A stretch of 64,000 nucleotides of DNA from Neocallimastix lanati (nom. inval.) (taxonomy: Eukaryota; Neocallimastigomycota; Neocallimastigomycetes; Neocallimastigales; Neocallimastigaceae): positions 31,001 to 95,000 of the forward strand of contig JACVTC010000109.1 of assembly GCA_016946835.1 (NCBI GenBank), given 5' to 3'. A program made the translations under genes and the position numbers. Positions 18,293 through 32,097 of this stretch are shown piece by piece. The notes under the pieces are model-generated. The model had not been told where the DNA came from and searched no databases. It worked only from the letters and a program-made list of their open reading frames with translations. The number at the start of each line of letters is the position of its first letter. The stretch's first letter is position 1.

Positions 18293-19070
18293 TATTTTAT
18301 TTTATTTTATTTTTTTTTTTTTTTTTTTTTTTTTATTATTATTATTATTTATTTATTTTATTTTATTTTATTTTATTTTATTTTATTTTATTTTATTTTA
18401 TTTTATTTTATTTTATTTTATTTTATTTTATTTTATTTTATTTTATTTTATTTTATTTTATTTTATTTTATTTTATTTTATTTTATTTTATTTTATTTTA
18501 TTTTATTTTATTTTATTTTATTTTATTTTATTTTATTTTATTTTATTTTATTTTATTTTATTTTATTTTATTTTATTTTATTTTATTTTATTTTATTTTA
18601 TTTTATTTTATTTTATTTTATTTTATTTTATTTTATTTTATTTTATTTTATTTTATTTTATTTTATTTTATTTATTTATTTTATTTTATTTTATTTTATT
18701 TTATTTTATTTTATTTTATTCAATCTGTACTTTCTTATTTAATATTCTACTTTTTATTTTATTTTATTTTATTTTATTCAATCTGTACTTTCTTATTTAA
18801 TATTCTACTTTTTATTTTATTTTATTTTATTTTATTCAATCTGTACTTTCTTATTTAATATTCTACTTTTTATTTTATTTTATTTTATTTTATTCAATCT
18901 GTACTTTCTTATTTAATATTCTACTTTTTTATTTTATTTTATTCTATTCAATCTGTACTTTCTTATTTAATATTCTACTTTTTATTTTATTTTATTTTAT
19001 TTTATTTTATTTTTATTTTATTTTTTTTTTTTTATTTTTTTTTTCTTAATTTCTTATTTTTTTTATATTA
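18293..19070. repeat. (TTTTA)n array and 58-bp minisatellite
   Basis: Starts about 25 bp after the cyclase stop. T-rich sequence passes into an almost perfect TTTTA array (about 18,355-18,717). Then come five tandem copies of a ~58-bp unit beginning ttcaatctgtactttctta and ending in TTTTA repeats (about 18,718-18,990), then poly-T. The unit is the reverse complement of the one at 37,618-38,790. It is direct repeats without unique spacers, so it is not a CRISPR array. Confidence 0.9.
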
Positions 19071-19315
19071 TTTTCTTATTTATTAAATTTTTAAATTAAT
19101 TCTATTATAATTACTATCAATTAAATTATTATTTAACAAATGTAACAAACTGCACAAATAATATTAATAATAATAATAATATATAATACAGTTTTCTATA
19201 TATATATATATAAAGAAGACAATAAATATAATAATAATAATTAATAATTAATATTATTAATTATTAATATAATTTATTACAATGATATTAAAATGTTTTA
19301 AATTACTAAAGCCTG

Positions 19316-19349
<34 letters not shown>

Positions 19350-19678
19350 TATTATTAATATATATATTTTATATTTTTTTTTTATTTCATTTTTTATTTT
19401 TTTTTTTTTTTTTTTTTTTATATTTCATTCTATTTTTTACTTAAATCTAATCCATTCTAATATAAAATATTATTGTTTAATAATATTATATAATTTTAAC
19501 ACATTTATTTAAATTTATTTTTTATTTCATTTTTTTTTTTTAATTTTATTTTTTTTATATTTTATTCTATTTTACTCTATACAATTCTATTCTAATATAA
19601 AATATTATTGTTTATTAATATCATATAATTTTAACTCTTTTATTTATATTTATTTAATCATATTTTATACTTATTCAA
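19071..19678. other. Intergenic spacer between convergent genes
   Basis: AT-rich sequence with small TAA runs and T tracts. Two related ~150-bp stretches (about 19,370-19,500 and 19,515-19,640) share the order poly-T, attctatttt, then tataaaatattattgttta and tataattttaac, which suggests an old local tandem duplication. No gene seen. Confidence 0.5.
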
Positions 19679-21346
19679 TCAATATAAACTAATATTGACA
19701 CCATAATCTTTTCCAATTAATCCAAACTTCGCCCAATATATTCTCTCACGAATTCTTAATATATCACCAAATACATTGTGACAATATTCTGTTGGTTTTT
19801 CATTTGCCTTATTTTCTTTTAAACTACTTTTTACAAATTTCATATATCCATAATAATCATAAACGCTTAATAGTCTTTCCTTACAATATTTACATACAAA
19901 GACGCTTTGAACTTGTGATTTATCATTATTTTGAATTTTTCTTTCTTCTTCATCCATATAGCATCTATTTAATGGCAATGGCAAATTGTTTCTTAAACAA
20001 AGAGAGCATGATACATTATTTTCTTTGATTTCTTTAACATTTTTATTCTCGTTATTTGAAATATTAGTATTTTCTGGATACTCATAAATATTTTTTATTA
20101 TTAATGTATTTTCTTTACAGGCTCTTGCTATTCTTCTAACAAAATTATAATGTGAAAGCTTTGTAGAGATAGTTATTAAATCAGGATTAATAGGTTGAAA
20201 ATCAAGGCATGGCTCAATTTCTTCTGCAATACATCTTTTCATAAATTTAGCATGATCTAAAACATCAAAATGCTTATATTTAATATAATTATATATTTCT
20301 AAATAATATGGATTTTTATTATCGAAATATAACTCTTTATTTATAGTTTGATAACCGAAAGTTTGATATGAATTATTATTTAATGAGCTATCAACGTCTA
20401 TTACTGAATTAATTGGAGAAAATGGAGAAGCAGACAAAATTGAATTTATATTACTTAGTGATTTTGTTTTTAATTTAATTTTATCTTTTTGGGTTTTAGC
20501 ATTACTATCTGAAACATTTTCTTTAATTTCTTCTTTATATGTATTATTCATTTCTATAGTATTATTTATGATTGATGAAATATCAGATTCAAAATCATTT
20601 AATTTATTAGAACCACTTTGAATAAATACTTTCAAAGTTTTATTTTCTTTCATTAATGCTTGAATTATTTGATCTTTTTCATCAATAATAGATTTAAGAT
20701 TTTCTATTTGCTTTTCTTTTTCAAAATTTTCCTTTCTTTCGACTGCAACCATTGATTGTGCTTCTTCAAAAAGTTTCATAGTTAAATCTTCAGTTTCTTG
20801 TACTAAAGCTGAATGTGAGGTTTCAAGTTCTGAACGTCTTTCAACTTCTTCTAATAAACGTCTATTTAAAACATCAATAGTATTTTCTAAATCATTAATT
20901 TTAATTATTACACTAGTATCGTTTGTTGTAATTGGTGCTGTTGAGTTTGTAAACGTTTTATTTCCAGTTTGAATAGATGAAGTAGTAGTTGTAGTTGTAG
21001 TTGTTGTTGTACTATACATAAGTTTATTAGTATTTGAAGTTGAATCACTAAGGGATTGATTTTCTAATGCATTTTCAAGATTTCCAATTCTATTTATAGC
21101 ATCATGTAATTTTTTTGATAAAATTTCAATATCAATTTTTAATCTTTCATTATCTTCTTTTAATTTTTCCTTTTCCATTGAATTCTCAATTTCGCTCTCA
21201 AATGTATTTTTATTTTCTATTACATGTTTACCTCCTTTTACAGTCTGTATTTTAGATTCTTTTGGTTCTGATTCATAGTTATTATTGTTAAAACATTCTA
21301 AATTTTCTGAATTATCCTCTTTATTAATTATTTCTGCCTTTAACAT
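19679..21346 (-). CDS. Sec2/Rabin8-type guanine nucleotide exchange factor for Rab8/Sec4
   Basis: A single-exon gene of 555 residues. A coiled coil at about 147-245 carries the Sec2 signature (LETSHSALVQETEDLTMKLF followed by EEAQSMVAVERKE), the region that in yeast Sec2 and animal Rabin8 binds and activates Sec4/Rab8. An earlier coiled coil lies at about 57-98, then a Thr-run linker. The C-terminal ~200 residues resemble the Rabin8 tail: paired CxxC (CSLC, CKYC), LLSVYDYYGYMKFV, and ILRIRERIYWAKFGLIG. Rab8-type GTPases drive post-Golgi secretion and, in ciliated cells, membrane delivery to the cilium with the BBSome; BBS9 lies 11 kb away. The start is the first ATG after AT-only flank. The family is strong; whether it acts at the cilium, in secretion or in both cannot be told. 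Confidence 0.85.
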   Translation of the reverse strand: MLKAEIINKEDNSENLECFNNNNYESEPKESKIQTVKGGKHVIENKNTFESEIENSMEKEKLKEDNERLKIDIEILSKKLHDAINRIGNLENALENQSLSDSTSNTNKLMYSTTTTTTTTTTSSIQTGNKTFTNSTAPITTNDTSVIIKINDLENTIDVLNRRLLEEVERRSELETSHSALVQETEDLTMKLFEEAQSMVAVERKENFEKEKQIENLKSIIDEKDQIIQALMKENKTLKVFIQSGSNKLNDFESDISSIINNTIEMNNTYKEEIKENVSDSNAKTQKDKIKLKTKSLSNINSILSASPFSPINSVIDVDSSLNNNSYQTFGYQTINKELYFDNKNPYYLEIYNYIKYKHFDVLDHAKFMKRCIAEEIEPCLDFQPINPDLITISTKLSHYNFVRRIARACKENTLIIKNIYEYPENTNISNNENKNVKEIKENNVSCSLCLRNNLPLPLNRCYMDEEERKIQNNDKSQVQSVFVCKYCKERLLSVYDYYGYMKFVKSSLKENKANEKPTEYCHNVFGDILRIRERIYWAKFGLIGKDYGVNISLY

Positions 21347-23152
<1,806 letters not shown>

Positions 23153-23399
23153 TACACAGAAAATAATAATAAATTATTCAAAGTAATTTAAAAAATTTTA
23201 ATATAACCGTATTTTTTTTTAATATTGACATTATTTTTTCATAATAAATGAAAAAATAAATAGAAGATAATAAACAATTTGAAGATTATTATTAGTATTT
23301 TTTTTTCAATAACAAAATATAAAATAATAAAAAAAAATAAACAGAATAAATTAATAAATATATATAAATGCTAATAGTACTATTACTAATAATAAATTA

Positions 23400-25400
23400 C
23401 ATAATCAAAATAACAATATTAATGATAAGCATAAAAATATTGAAATTTCTAATAAAATTATGATGAAAATTTCCATATAAAAATAAATTTTCAAAATTCC
23501 AACACATCCTCAAATAAATTCATCAATAATTCACTTGATTAATTCATCTAATACGCAAAATGATGATACTTTAAATAATTATACTTAAAAATAAGTTTTC
23601 TGATGATACTATAATTTCCCATGACATTGCGATATTTCTTCAGATTATCATAACTCTTATACTCAAAATCCATCACAAACTAATATCTAAGAAAGTTATA
23701 ATTTTGACAATTCAATCAATATTATTAATAATCTGCAAAATCCTGAAAATTTATAACAAAATAACCAATCTCATACCACTATAGCTCAAAATATTTTAAA
23801 TCAAATGAAAATGGAATTATTGAAGATATAATAAATAATATTGGTAATATTAGTTATTCCAATTCTTCCAGATATAGACCATTACTTCCAAATTTTCCAG
23901 ATTCCAAAACAGTTATTTCTTCTACTCTAAGAACCTTTAGAAGAAAGTCAGAACCAGGGGATATCTATATAATCCCAATCTATTAATTCTGATTCTCTAA
24001 TAACTTTAATGAAATAATTAGTTACAACAATAAAAATTACTTGGTTAATGCTTTTAAAGATGAATTAAATAACTTATTTTCTAATAAGATTATGACTTTT
24101 GTTTCAAAAGTTCCTCAAGTAAACATATTATTTCTACTAAATAGGTTTTTGTAACTAAGAGAGATAATAATAATTTTATTTATAAATATAAAGCTCCTCT
24201 TGTTACTAGATTTTTCATCAAAATAGGGTATCGATTATGATTTCACTCATTCCCCTACTTTAAATATTGATAGTCTTAAACTCTTCCAACTTGATATTAA
24301 GGCTGGTTATCATAATGCTCCTCTCGATAAAGATATTTATACTTCAATTCATAAAGGCGATATAAACTATAGTATAGGATATTGAAATCTTAACAAAGCC
24401 TTATATAGCCTTATACAATCAGGTAAACAATGGTATGAAGCAATAAGAAAATTTTAAATTAATAATATTTTTAAACAAATAAAAGCAGAACAATGCAGAA
24501 TTAAATGTATTATTAACTCTACTTTGATGATATGTTTATTATTTGAAAAAAACAAAATATATTAAAGATATAATATAAAATCAAAATTAAAAGAAAATCC
24601 AAAATATCATATTGTGGACTAATCAAATATATTTTAGAAATTAAAGTAGAAAAACAAAATAAAATTTATATAATTTCTCAGAAAAGCTTTAATGAAAATA
24701 TCTTGACAAATTCAACATAAACAATAGTCGAAAAAGAAAAACACCTTGTTTAGGAGACAACGACATATCTGAAAGTAGAAAACCTTACGACAAAATAATA
24801 TATAAAAGTGCAATTAGATCTTTAATTTCAGACTGGAACAAAATAATTAACAATTTAAAATATATAAGTATAATAAAAGATTATAAAATTAAATATGATA
24901 AAAAAGGGGAATTAATTGCATACACAGATTCTGATTTCGAAGGTGATAAGACTGATAGAAAATCTATTTCCAGTGGAATTATTTTAATGGAAAAAAGTTA
25001 TATATACTGGATATCTAAAAAGTAATTAAGTATTGCTACTTCTACCACAGAAACCGAATATGTAAATACTTCAGAAAGTATCACGAAAATACTATGATTA
25101 AGAAGCATTATTAAAGAAATATTAAATAAGAAATTAAATATGACAATCAATATCAATAATCATACATATAAATGCATAATGAAAACTGGTGAATTTAACA
25201 CTAAATAAAAATATTCAGATATCAGATATTATATTAACAGAGATAATTTATAAAAGAAAAGAATAAATTTAAAATATGTAGACACTGAAAACATGTTAGA
25301 TAATATATAACAAAAGATTCAAATGATACAAAAATACTAAATTTTACAAATAATATTTTATAAAAATCTCATTTAAGAGGGAGTGATATCAAAATGATTT
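23400..25400 (+). mobile_element. Worn Ty1/copia-type LTR retroelement fossil
   Basis: Old, much broken copy, 5' truncated or decayed. Recognisable parts in copia order: a reverse transcriptase stretch at about 24,230-24,560 (FQLDIKAGYHNAPL type), an RNase H-like stretch at about 24,900-25,150 (YTDSDFEGD, STTETEY types), and a polypurine-like tract at about 25,375-25,385 followed by TGATATC, where a 3' LTR could begin. No matching 5' LTR was found. Many breaks; older than the element at 31,835. The left boundary is approximate, since decay blends into the AT-rich flank from 23,151. Confidence 0.75.
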
Positions 25401-25616
25401 AAAATACTATGTTTGTTTTTATCGTTTTTTGACTAGGTATATCATTTTATTGCCTATATGAGAATATATTATTATTGAAGTTTAAGTAAAAAATTACAAA
25501 ATCAAATTAAAGAACTAATAGACTATAGAGTAACAAATCATTATGAATGGGAAAAACTACATAAGAAACTGAATATTGTATAAATAATAAATTTTACAAT
25601 GTTTCATAATAAATAA

Positions 25617-25657
<41 letters not shown>

Positions 25658-25850
25658 AGTTAAGTAAAATCAATAAAAATTCTATTAATAACAAAAATAA
25701 ATATGAATTGGATGATTATATATTAATTATTTTGAATTTCAGATAGTTCAAAGGAATTAATTATTAATATAGAAATTGAATTATTTAATAATAATAGTCT
25801 TTATGTATATATGTTATTTTATCAATCTATATTAAATAAAATATTTTTTG

Positions 25851-25883
<33 letters not shown>

Positions 25884-26455
25884 AGAATTAAAAAAAATGA
25901 AAATATAAAAAGTTAAAAAATGAAATTACCATAAATAGTGAATTTATATAGTTCGAAAATAAAAATATTTCTACAACAGAAAAAAAAGTGAATAATCAAA
26001 AAAAAAAAAAAAAAAAAAAAAAAAAGATTAATACTATTATTTTTATATATTATATATATATGTGTTTTATATAATACATAAAATAATAGTAATTAAGATT
26101 ATATTGAATAATTAAATACATACATAATATATTTTTGAAGCATTTTATTTATATTACGTATATCTAGTAAATAATATTAATTAATAATAAAAGAAACAAA
26201 CTTTTTTAAATAATTATATATATTTCTTATAACTTTTTATTTAATTTTTGAATTTTTGAATTTATTTATTCTTATAAAAATTTAATTGTACATTTAAAAT
26301 ATATTATTTACGAAATATTTTAATATTATTTTATTAAAGATTCTATTATTTAAACTTAAAAAAAAAGATAATTATGAAAAATTAAAAAATTTTATCTAAT
26401 AAATATTTATATAATAAATTATATTTATGATTATACTGAAAATTTAATAAATAAT
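25400..26455. other. Intergenic spacer with poly(A) tracts
   Basis: AT-rich sequence after the copia fossil. Contains long A homopolymers at about 25,620-25,656, 25,851-25,880 and 25,999-26,025. No gene recognised; the 3' flank of the radical SAM gene is at the right end. Confidence 0.5.
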
Positions 26456-27779
26456 TTATGGAATAACTTCGACAGAATTATTGTACTTTGGATAATTTAA
26501 ATCTTCTAGAGTAATTTTACCGTCAGCAATAGCTTGTTTAACATTTGGTAAAATACGTTTAAGTTCATTCATTAAATGCTTAACGGTTACACAAACTTCT
26601 TTAAAACCTTCTTCACCCCACCACATTGTTTGGTTGGCATATAAACAACGACCACCACATAAATCTAAAATTTCACAATCAGTACATAAACCAGCAATTT
26701 TAACTGAATCTCTTAAAGATTCTGGAGTTTGGAAATTTTCATCTTGAATCATAGCTAATTCATGAGTTTCTGGAGCGATTGGACATGGATTAATTTCACC
26801 ACCAGTATCAACATTAAACGAATCTAAACCAGATCCACAACGAAGACGAGACTTTCGTCCTGTGATCATATCATGAATAACTTGTAAAAATGGCGCAATA
26901 CCTAATACACGCGAATTTTCAACAATTTCCTTTTCAAACCAATTGATTAATTTTGTAATACCAACATTATAATTATTATCTCTCCAATCCAAGAAATTAT
27001 CATATCCAGCAAAACAGGGAGTCGACCATTGTGTATCTAATTGCCAGTGAACATGATCAAATAGACCATCATCTAATTCAATTAAATATCTAACATCTTC
27101 ATAAACATTACTAACATTGGATACGGTCATACGAGCAACAAGATCATTCTATTAATATTATGTTTATTATGTTTATTATTAATTACCTGTTTTAAACAAA
27201 AAAAAAAAATATTTAAAATAATTTTATTTTAACTACCTTATATCCATTTTTTCTAATATATCTAGCATTATTAATTGCTCTTTCCCATGTTCCTTCACCT
27301 CTACTTTTGTTAGTAACTTCTGGTCCTCCATCTACAGAAATTAAAATTGTATCCATTTGATTTGTTAATTTAGTATTAAAACGATTTAATAAAGTACCAT
27401 TAGTTTGTAAACAAAATTTGGCATTTGGATGCATTTCAATAACCTTCTTAATAACTCTTGGTTTTAATAAAGGTTCCCCACCATAAAAACAAATAATTAA
27501 ATCATCTTTAATCTTTATTTTTTATTGAATTTTACATATATGAAAAATTAATTCATTTTATTATAATTATTTTCTTTAAAGTATATTACTTTATTTGTTG
27601 TATTTATATTATTAAATTTTTAATATTACATTTTTTAATTTTTCTAAATTATTTAACTTGTATCTAATTTCTTTTGGTTGATCTTCTTCTAATATATTTT
27701 CAATATCAGCATTGCCGTCTGAACCACAATAAGTACATGCCAAATTACAATTTTGAGTTAATGTCAAAAAGAATAACAT
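26456..27779 (-). CDS. Radical SAM protein with SPASM domain, putative peptide-modifying (AF1577-like)
   Basis: Three exons, 27779-27630, 27512-27237 and 27148-26456, all phase 0, give 372 residues. The radical SAM cluster motif CNLACTYC (Cys11, 15, 18) starts close to the N-terminus. It is followed by YGGEPLL (S-adenosylmethionine-binding GGE), CLQTNGTLL and ILISVDGG. The C-terminus is a SPASM domain with Cys246, Cys264 (INPCPIAPE), CTDCEILDLCGGRC (297, 300, 306, 310; CX2CX5CX3C) and Cys328, enough for auxiliary 4Fe-4S clusters. Such enzymes modify peptides or proteins in bacteria and archaea; the very short N-terminus suggests the AF1577-type group, recalled with moderate confidence. The exons are clearly richer in G+C than their surroundings, so horizontal acquisition followed by intron gain is likely. 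The substrate is unknown. The oxygen-sensitive chemistry suits an anaerobe. Confidence 0.88.
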
Positions 27780-29392
27780 TTTTCTTTCTAATGAATATTA
27801 GCATATTAGAATTTCAAAAATATATATATATATATTATTAATTTAATTAATTACGACTTATATAATAATTTATATATATATACATAATTCTTTGTAATAA
27901 TATTAATAATAATAAGAAGTATAACTAATATTTTCGCCTACCTCCTATAAATTTTTCAATTCAATTAATTCAATTTATAGTACTTTTTTATTGTTAAATT
28001 TAAAGAGTATGTTTAACTTTTATTTTTTATTTATTAAAATAATTTAAATGATATTTCCGTATATTAAACTATTTAATATTATTTTATCATCGATGATTGG
28101 CTAATAATAATTTTTTTTTTAAAAAAATATCTTCATTATATAAGCTATTAAATATTGAGAAGTCAACTAATATATATGTTAATGTATATTATTTTATATC
28201 ATACATTAACCCCACATTTTTATAAATATTTTTAAATAAATTTCCATATTTAAAAAAATAATAAATATTAATAAATATTAATAAATATTAATAATAATTA
28301 TAATATTAAAATATATTTTTTTTAAATGCATTTAATAGGTAAATATAATTCTATTCTTTTATAGAATATTATATTATTAGCTTTTTAATAATAAAATTAT
28401 TGATTTTTAATATTTATATTGTTTATTATTTAAAAAATTTTATTAAATATATGATTTTAATAGTATCTTTACAATTATAAATAATATTTAAATTTTGTTA
28501 AAATTTTATATTAGGGGTTATTGAAAGTACTATATTCATTAAGTTATTTATATAATTAATATTAAAACTCTAATTTTAACTAAAATATTACATAATATAT
28601 AAATGGTATTAAAGATTTTTGTAATTAAAAATCAAAAACAAAATAAAATATCTTTAATATATAGTAAATATTTTATAATATTATTTACTAGTATAGTTAT
28701 TGTCAAATCGTAAACCGTTTTAAGTATTTATTTAAACTTATATTAGTACTTGAGTGCTTGAATAATATAATGATATATACTAAGTTTATAAATAGATTTA
28801 AAATTAATATTACTAGATATTTTTTTCCAACAACTACAATCCTTTTACATAATTATAGATTTCTCATATATGAGTTATTTATATATAAATATGTATATAA
28901 TATTTTATCAAAAAACTTAATTATACATTAATTAATATATAATTTATACCTGCAATAATTAACATTTTTTAAAATAATCATAATAATTATTTGATTTAAT
29001 TAATAGTAAATAAAGATTGCAATGAATTTTTTATTGCAATAGTTAATTACATGGTTAATTTCATTTTATAATCAATATTGATGATATTAAATTTTTGATA
29101 TCATATAATTTATAAAATAATTATCTTTTTTTAAAATAATTTATAAAGAAGATTACATGACATTAAAAACTAAATCTTTATATTTTTGAAGTGATTTATT
29201 TAAAATATCTACATTAATATTTTTTTGTTATAAAAGCATTCATATATATAATCATATTTCTATGTATATATCTATATGAAAGAATATTTTTATTACAAAA
29301 AAAAAATTATTAATATAAATAAAAAAAATAATACATTAATACAAAATAATAAAATAAATAAAATAATAAAATCAAAAAAACTCATATTAACA

Positions 29393-29560
29393 TATGTGGA
29401 GACGAAAGTCTTCATTCTATAAAAAAAAAAAATAAAAAAATAAAAAAAATAAAATAAAAAAAATAATAATAAAATAAAATAATAAAATAATAAAATAATA
29501 ATATAATAATATAATATAATATGGTAATATAATAATATAATAATAATAATAATAAAATAA
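29393..29560 (+). mobile_element. 3' tail fragment of the poly(A) retroposon family
   Basis: The short motif gtggagacgaaagtcttca, followed by ttctata and an A-rich tail, matches the 3' end of the retroposon at 42,175-42,559 (ggggaagaccagtcttcag, then tctata and poly-A). Only this tail is recognisable. The A-rich part runs on as AAAAT/AATA repeats to about 29,560. Confidence 0.45.
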
Positions 29561-29621
29561 TAATATTTTTTAAAATTTTAATTTTAGAACTATTTTTATG
29601 AAATTATAATATTAATTTCTC

Positions 29622-29624
29622 TAT

Positions 29625-29711
<87 letters not shown>

Positions 29712-29715
29712 TTTG
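29622..29715. repeat. (TTTA)n microsatellite
   Basis: About 23 tandem TTTA units without interruption, in intergenic DNA. Confidence 0.95.
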
Positions 29716-30531
29716 AAAATTAAAGGATAAATAATGTTAATAGTATAATAATAAAAATATTTAAAAAATATTTTTATATTATACTTCAATTATAATATAA
29801 ATAATAATTATATTAAAAGGATTAAATAATATTTCCTGAAATATTATTTACAATTTTAAGGTTTGAGGTAATTTTGGAAGTTTGACAATATAAATAAATA
29901 ATTTAATTTAAAAAAAAAAAAAATAAATAAAAGGAAACTATTCATTTTGTGTTACATATACATGACTTTTTGCATATTCAATTTATAATATTAAAAAATC
30001 AAAAAATAAATATTTTTTTATATTTTTAAATATAATATATGTTAAATACAATATATTTTATATTAAATATTTATAATTTATATTAAATAAATATATAATA
30101 AATATTAAGTTTTAATTAAAAATTTTACTTGTACCCAATAAATCGAAAGTTATTCCTAAAAAAAAATATTATTAGAAAATATTTTTAATTTAAAAAAAAA
30201 AACGGTTATTTCTTTTAATAAAAAAATGAAATAAAATAACCTATTGATAATAATCATTATAATAATAAAAAATGATATAAAAATAATACAAAATCCAAAA
30301 CTTCAAAATTGTTTAAAATCTAAGAAATTTTTAAAAAAGTAATATTTTTAAGAATCTTTTAATTATTTAAAATTATATATATATGTATTGCATTTAAATC
30401 AAATATATATATAATTATTAATATTAAACTAGATTTATTAAATAAAAAATTAAAAGGAAGTATAAAAAAGTATTAAAAAATAAATATATAAATAAAAAAT
30501 TATTCGTTAAAAAAAATATTAAAATATCAAA

Positions 30532-31152
30532 ATGAAATTCAGAACTGTATTATATTTCGCACTTGCTGTAGTCGTTACTTTCTCTCAAAATTCAGATATT
30601 GAGGATAATGGTATAAATGATGATTCATCTAATAATGGTATTGTGTCAGATGTTGAATTTAACCAAGTTCCAGATTTTGATGATTCAGCAAATGTAAGTC
30701 AACAAAATGTAGACGCAGATAATACAATGAATAATGGGGAAGTATCCGATAATTATGGAGATATTGCTGGTATCAATGCCTTAGATGGAGGAGAAGCTTC
30801 AGATATTGGTGCTATCGCTACTGATGAAAATTCTAGTAATGAACAACCGGATGTAAATGCAATGAATATTCCAACTACTCCACAAGCTGTTGAGTTTACT
30901 GGTGCTTCTGGTGAAGCTGCTCCGGTAGCGGCAGCTCTTGAAAATCAAAGTGCTTCTGAAGAAAGTGCTACAGGTAAACCAACTGTAGCTCTTGATGATG
31001 AAACAAAAAAAGATAGAACAATTGATCCTGCTAAAATTGCTTCTGGCCTTGTAGGTGCTGCAGCTATTTCCTCAGCTGGTATTTTCTTCATATTTAAGCG
31101 TGCAAAACGTAGAGGTTTGGAAAGTGTACGTAGTCAAATTTCTATGGCTTAA
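30532..31152 (+). CDS. Secreted acidic single-pass membrane protein, unknown function
   Basis: 206 residues, one exon. Residues 1-19 form a signal peptide (MKFRTVLYFALAVVVTFSQ). Residues 20-160 are acidic and rich in Asn, Asp, Ser, Gly and Ala, with no Cys and short loose repeats such as NNGIVSDVEF, NNGEVSDNYG and DGGEASDIGA. Near the C-terminus a hydrophobic helix (about 170-187, GLVGAAAISSAGIFFIF) is followed by the basic KRAKRRG, the stop-transfer pattern of a type I membrane protein with a short cytosolic tail. Codon use and G+C are those of a real expressed gene. It could be a small cell-wall or surface glycoprotein. It is the divergent neighbour of the radical SAM gene; a link between them is unproven. 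No family recognised. Confidence 0.85.
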   Translation: MKFRTVLYFALAVVVTFSQNSDIEDNGINDDSSNNGIVSDVEFNQVPDFDDSANVSQQNVDADNTMNNGEVSDNYGDIAGINALDGGEASDIGAIATDENSSNEQPDVNAMNIPTTPQAVEFTGASGEAAPVAAALENQSASEESATGKPTVALDDETKKDRTIDPAKIASGLVGAAAISSAGIFFIFKRAKRRGLESVRSQISMA

Positions 31153-31410
31153 AATGAAAACAACAGATTAAAAAATTTATTTTAAATTCTTATTATTAGT
31201 ACAATTTAGTTCAAAATTTAATTTAATTAAACAAACTATAATGTATAATTTTTATAATTTTAATAATATGTAAATATTTGTATTATAATTAAGAATGTAA
31301 GCAAATCTTTCAATTTATTCACTTAATAAATGTATGTATTAAATAAAAAAAAATAGGACAATAATATGAAATACTGACCACTTAATAATAATATTTTTAT
31401 AAAATTCTAA

Positions 31411-31441
<31 letters not shown>

Positions 31442-31571
31442 AATAATATTATTATATTTTTTTATTTTCACATTCTAATATATATATATATATTTTGAGT
31501 ACTATTTTATATTTTTGCTTTTTTTTTTCTTTAATTTTATTCGCTCTATATTTTATTTTCATATTCTGATA

Positions 31572-31605
<34 letters not shown>

Positions 31606-31834
31606 TTTTTGATTTATATCATTAGAAAAAATTATTTTTATAAATATATGTATATATATATATATAAAATTTTATTATTAAGTAAAAAAAAAAAAAATAT
31701 CAGAAAATTAATATAAGTGTATAAAGTAATATAGTAGTAAAATAAATTTTCAAATAAGGTTCTATACTACATTAACAATTAATTAATAATTAATAATTTA
31801 TTATGATTTATTAAATCCAATATGCTAAATAAAT
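31153..31834. other. Intergenic spacer
   Basis: 3' flank of the secreted-protein gene. Contains three loosely similar blocks near 31,405, 31,470 and 31,560, each pairing ttctaatatatatatat with a T-rich run, which suggests local duplication. No gene seen. Confidence 0.5.
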
Positions 31835-32097
31835 TGTTAGAAATAAAGTTTAACAAATTAAATTATATCCTTAGTTATATTAAAATCTTATATTTCATTT
31901 TGTGGCATATAACTTAGGTATAATAAATATCTATACATCAAATACAATAACCAAATTTATATTAATTAAAAATGTAAATATTTATTTTATATTTAAATAT
32001 TAAAAATGATAATTTAGGTTGTAGTATTATAATAAAAATATAAATAAATAAACATAAAATAATCTAATTAAGTGATCGCATTCAATTTCAATTTTAC
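31835..32097 (+). repeat. 5' LTR of the copia element
   Basis: Begins TGTTAGAAATAAAG and ends near ATTTTACA. It matches 36,995-37,230 closely. Its last ~50 bases are matched by 42,039-42,078, on the far side of the MULE insertion. The exact right end is uncertain by a few A residues. Confidence 0.85.

Larger units (their letters stand above)
27780..30531. other. Long intergenic spacer between divergent genes
   Basis: About 2.75 kb between the radical SAM start codon and the secreted-protein gene. AT-rich, no supported gene. It holds a decayed retroposon tail near 29,393-29,560 and a TTTA microsatellite at 29,622-29,715, listed separately. Confidence 0.55.

Noticed and set aside
18715-18990. 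CRISPR-like direct repeats
   Set aside because: Units are contiguous and differ only in TTTTA number; there are no unique spacers and the genome is eukaryotic.
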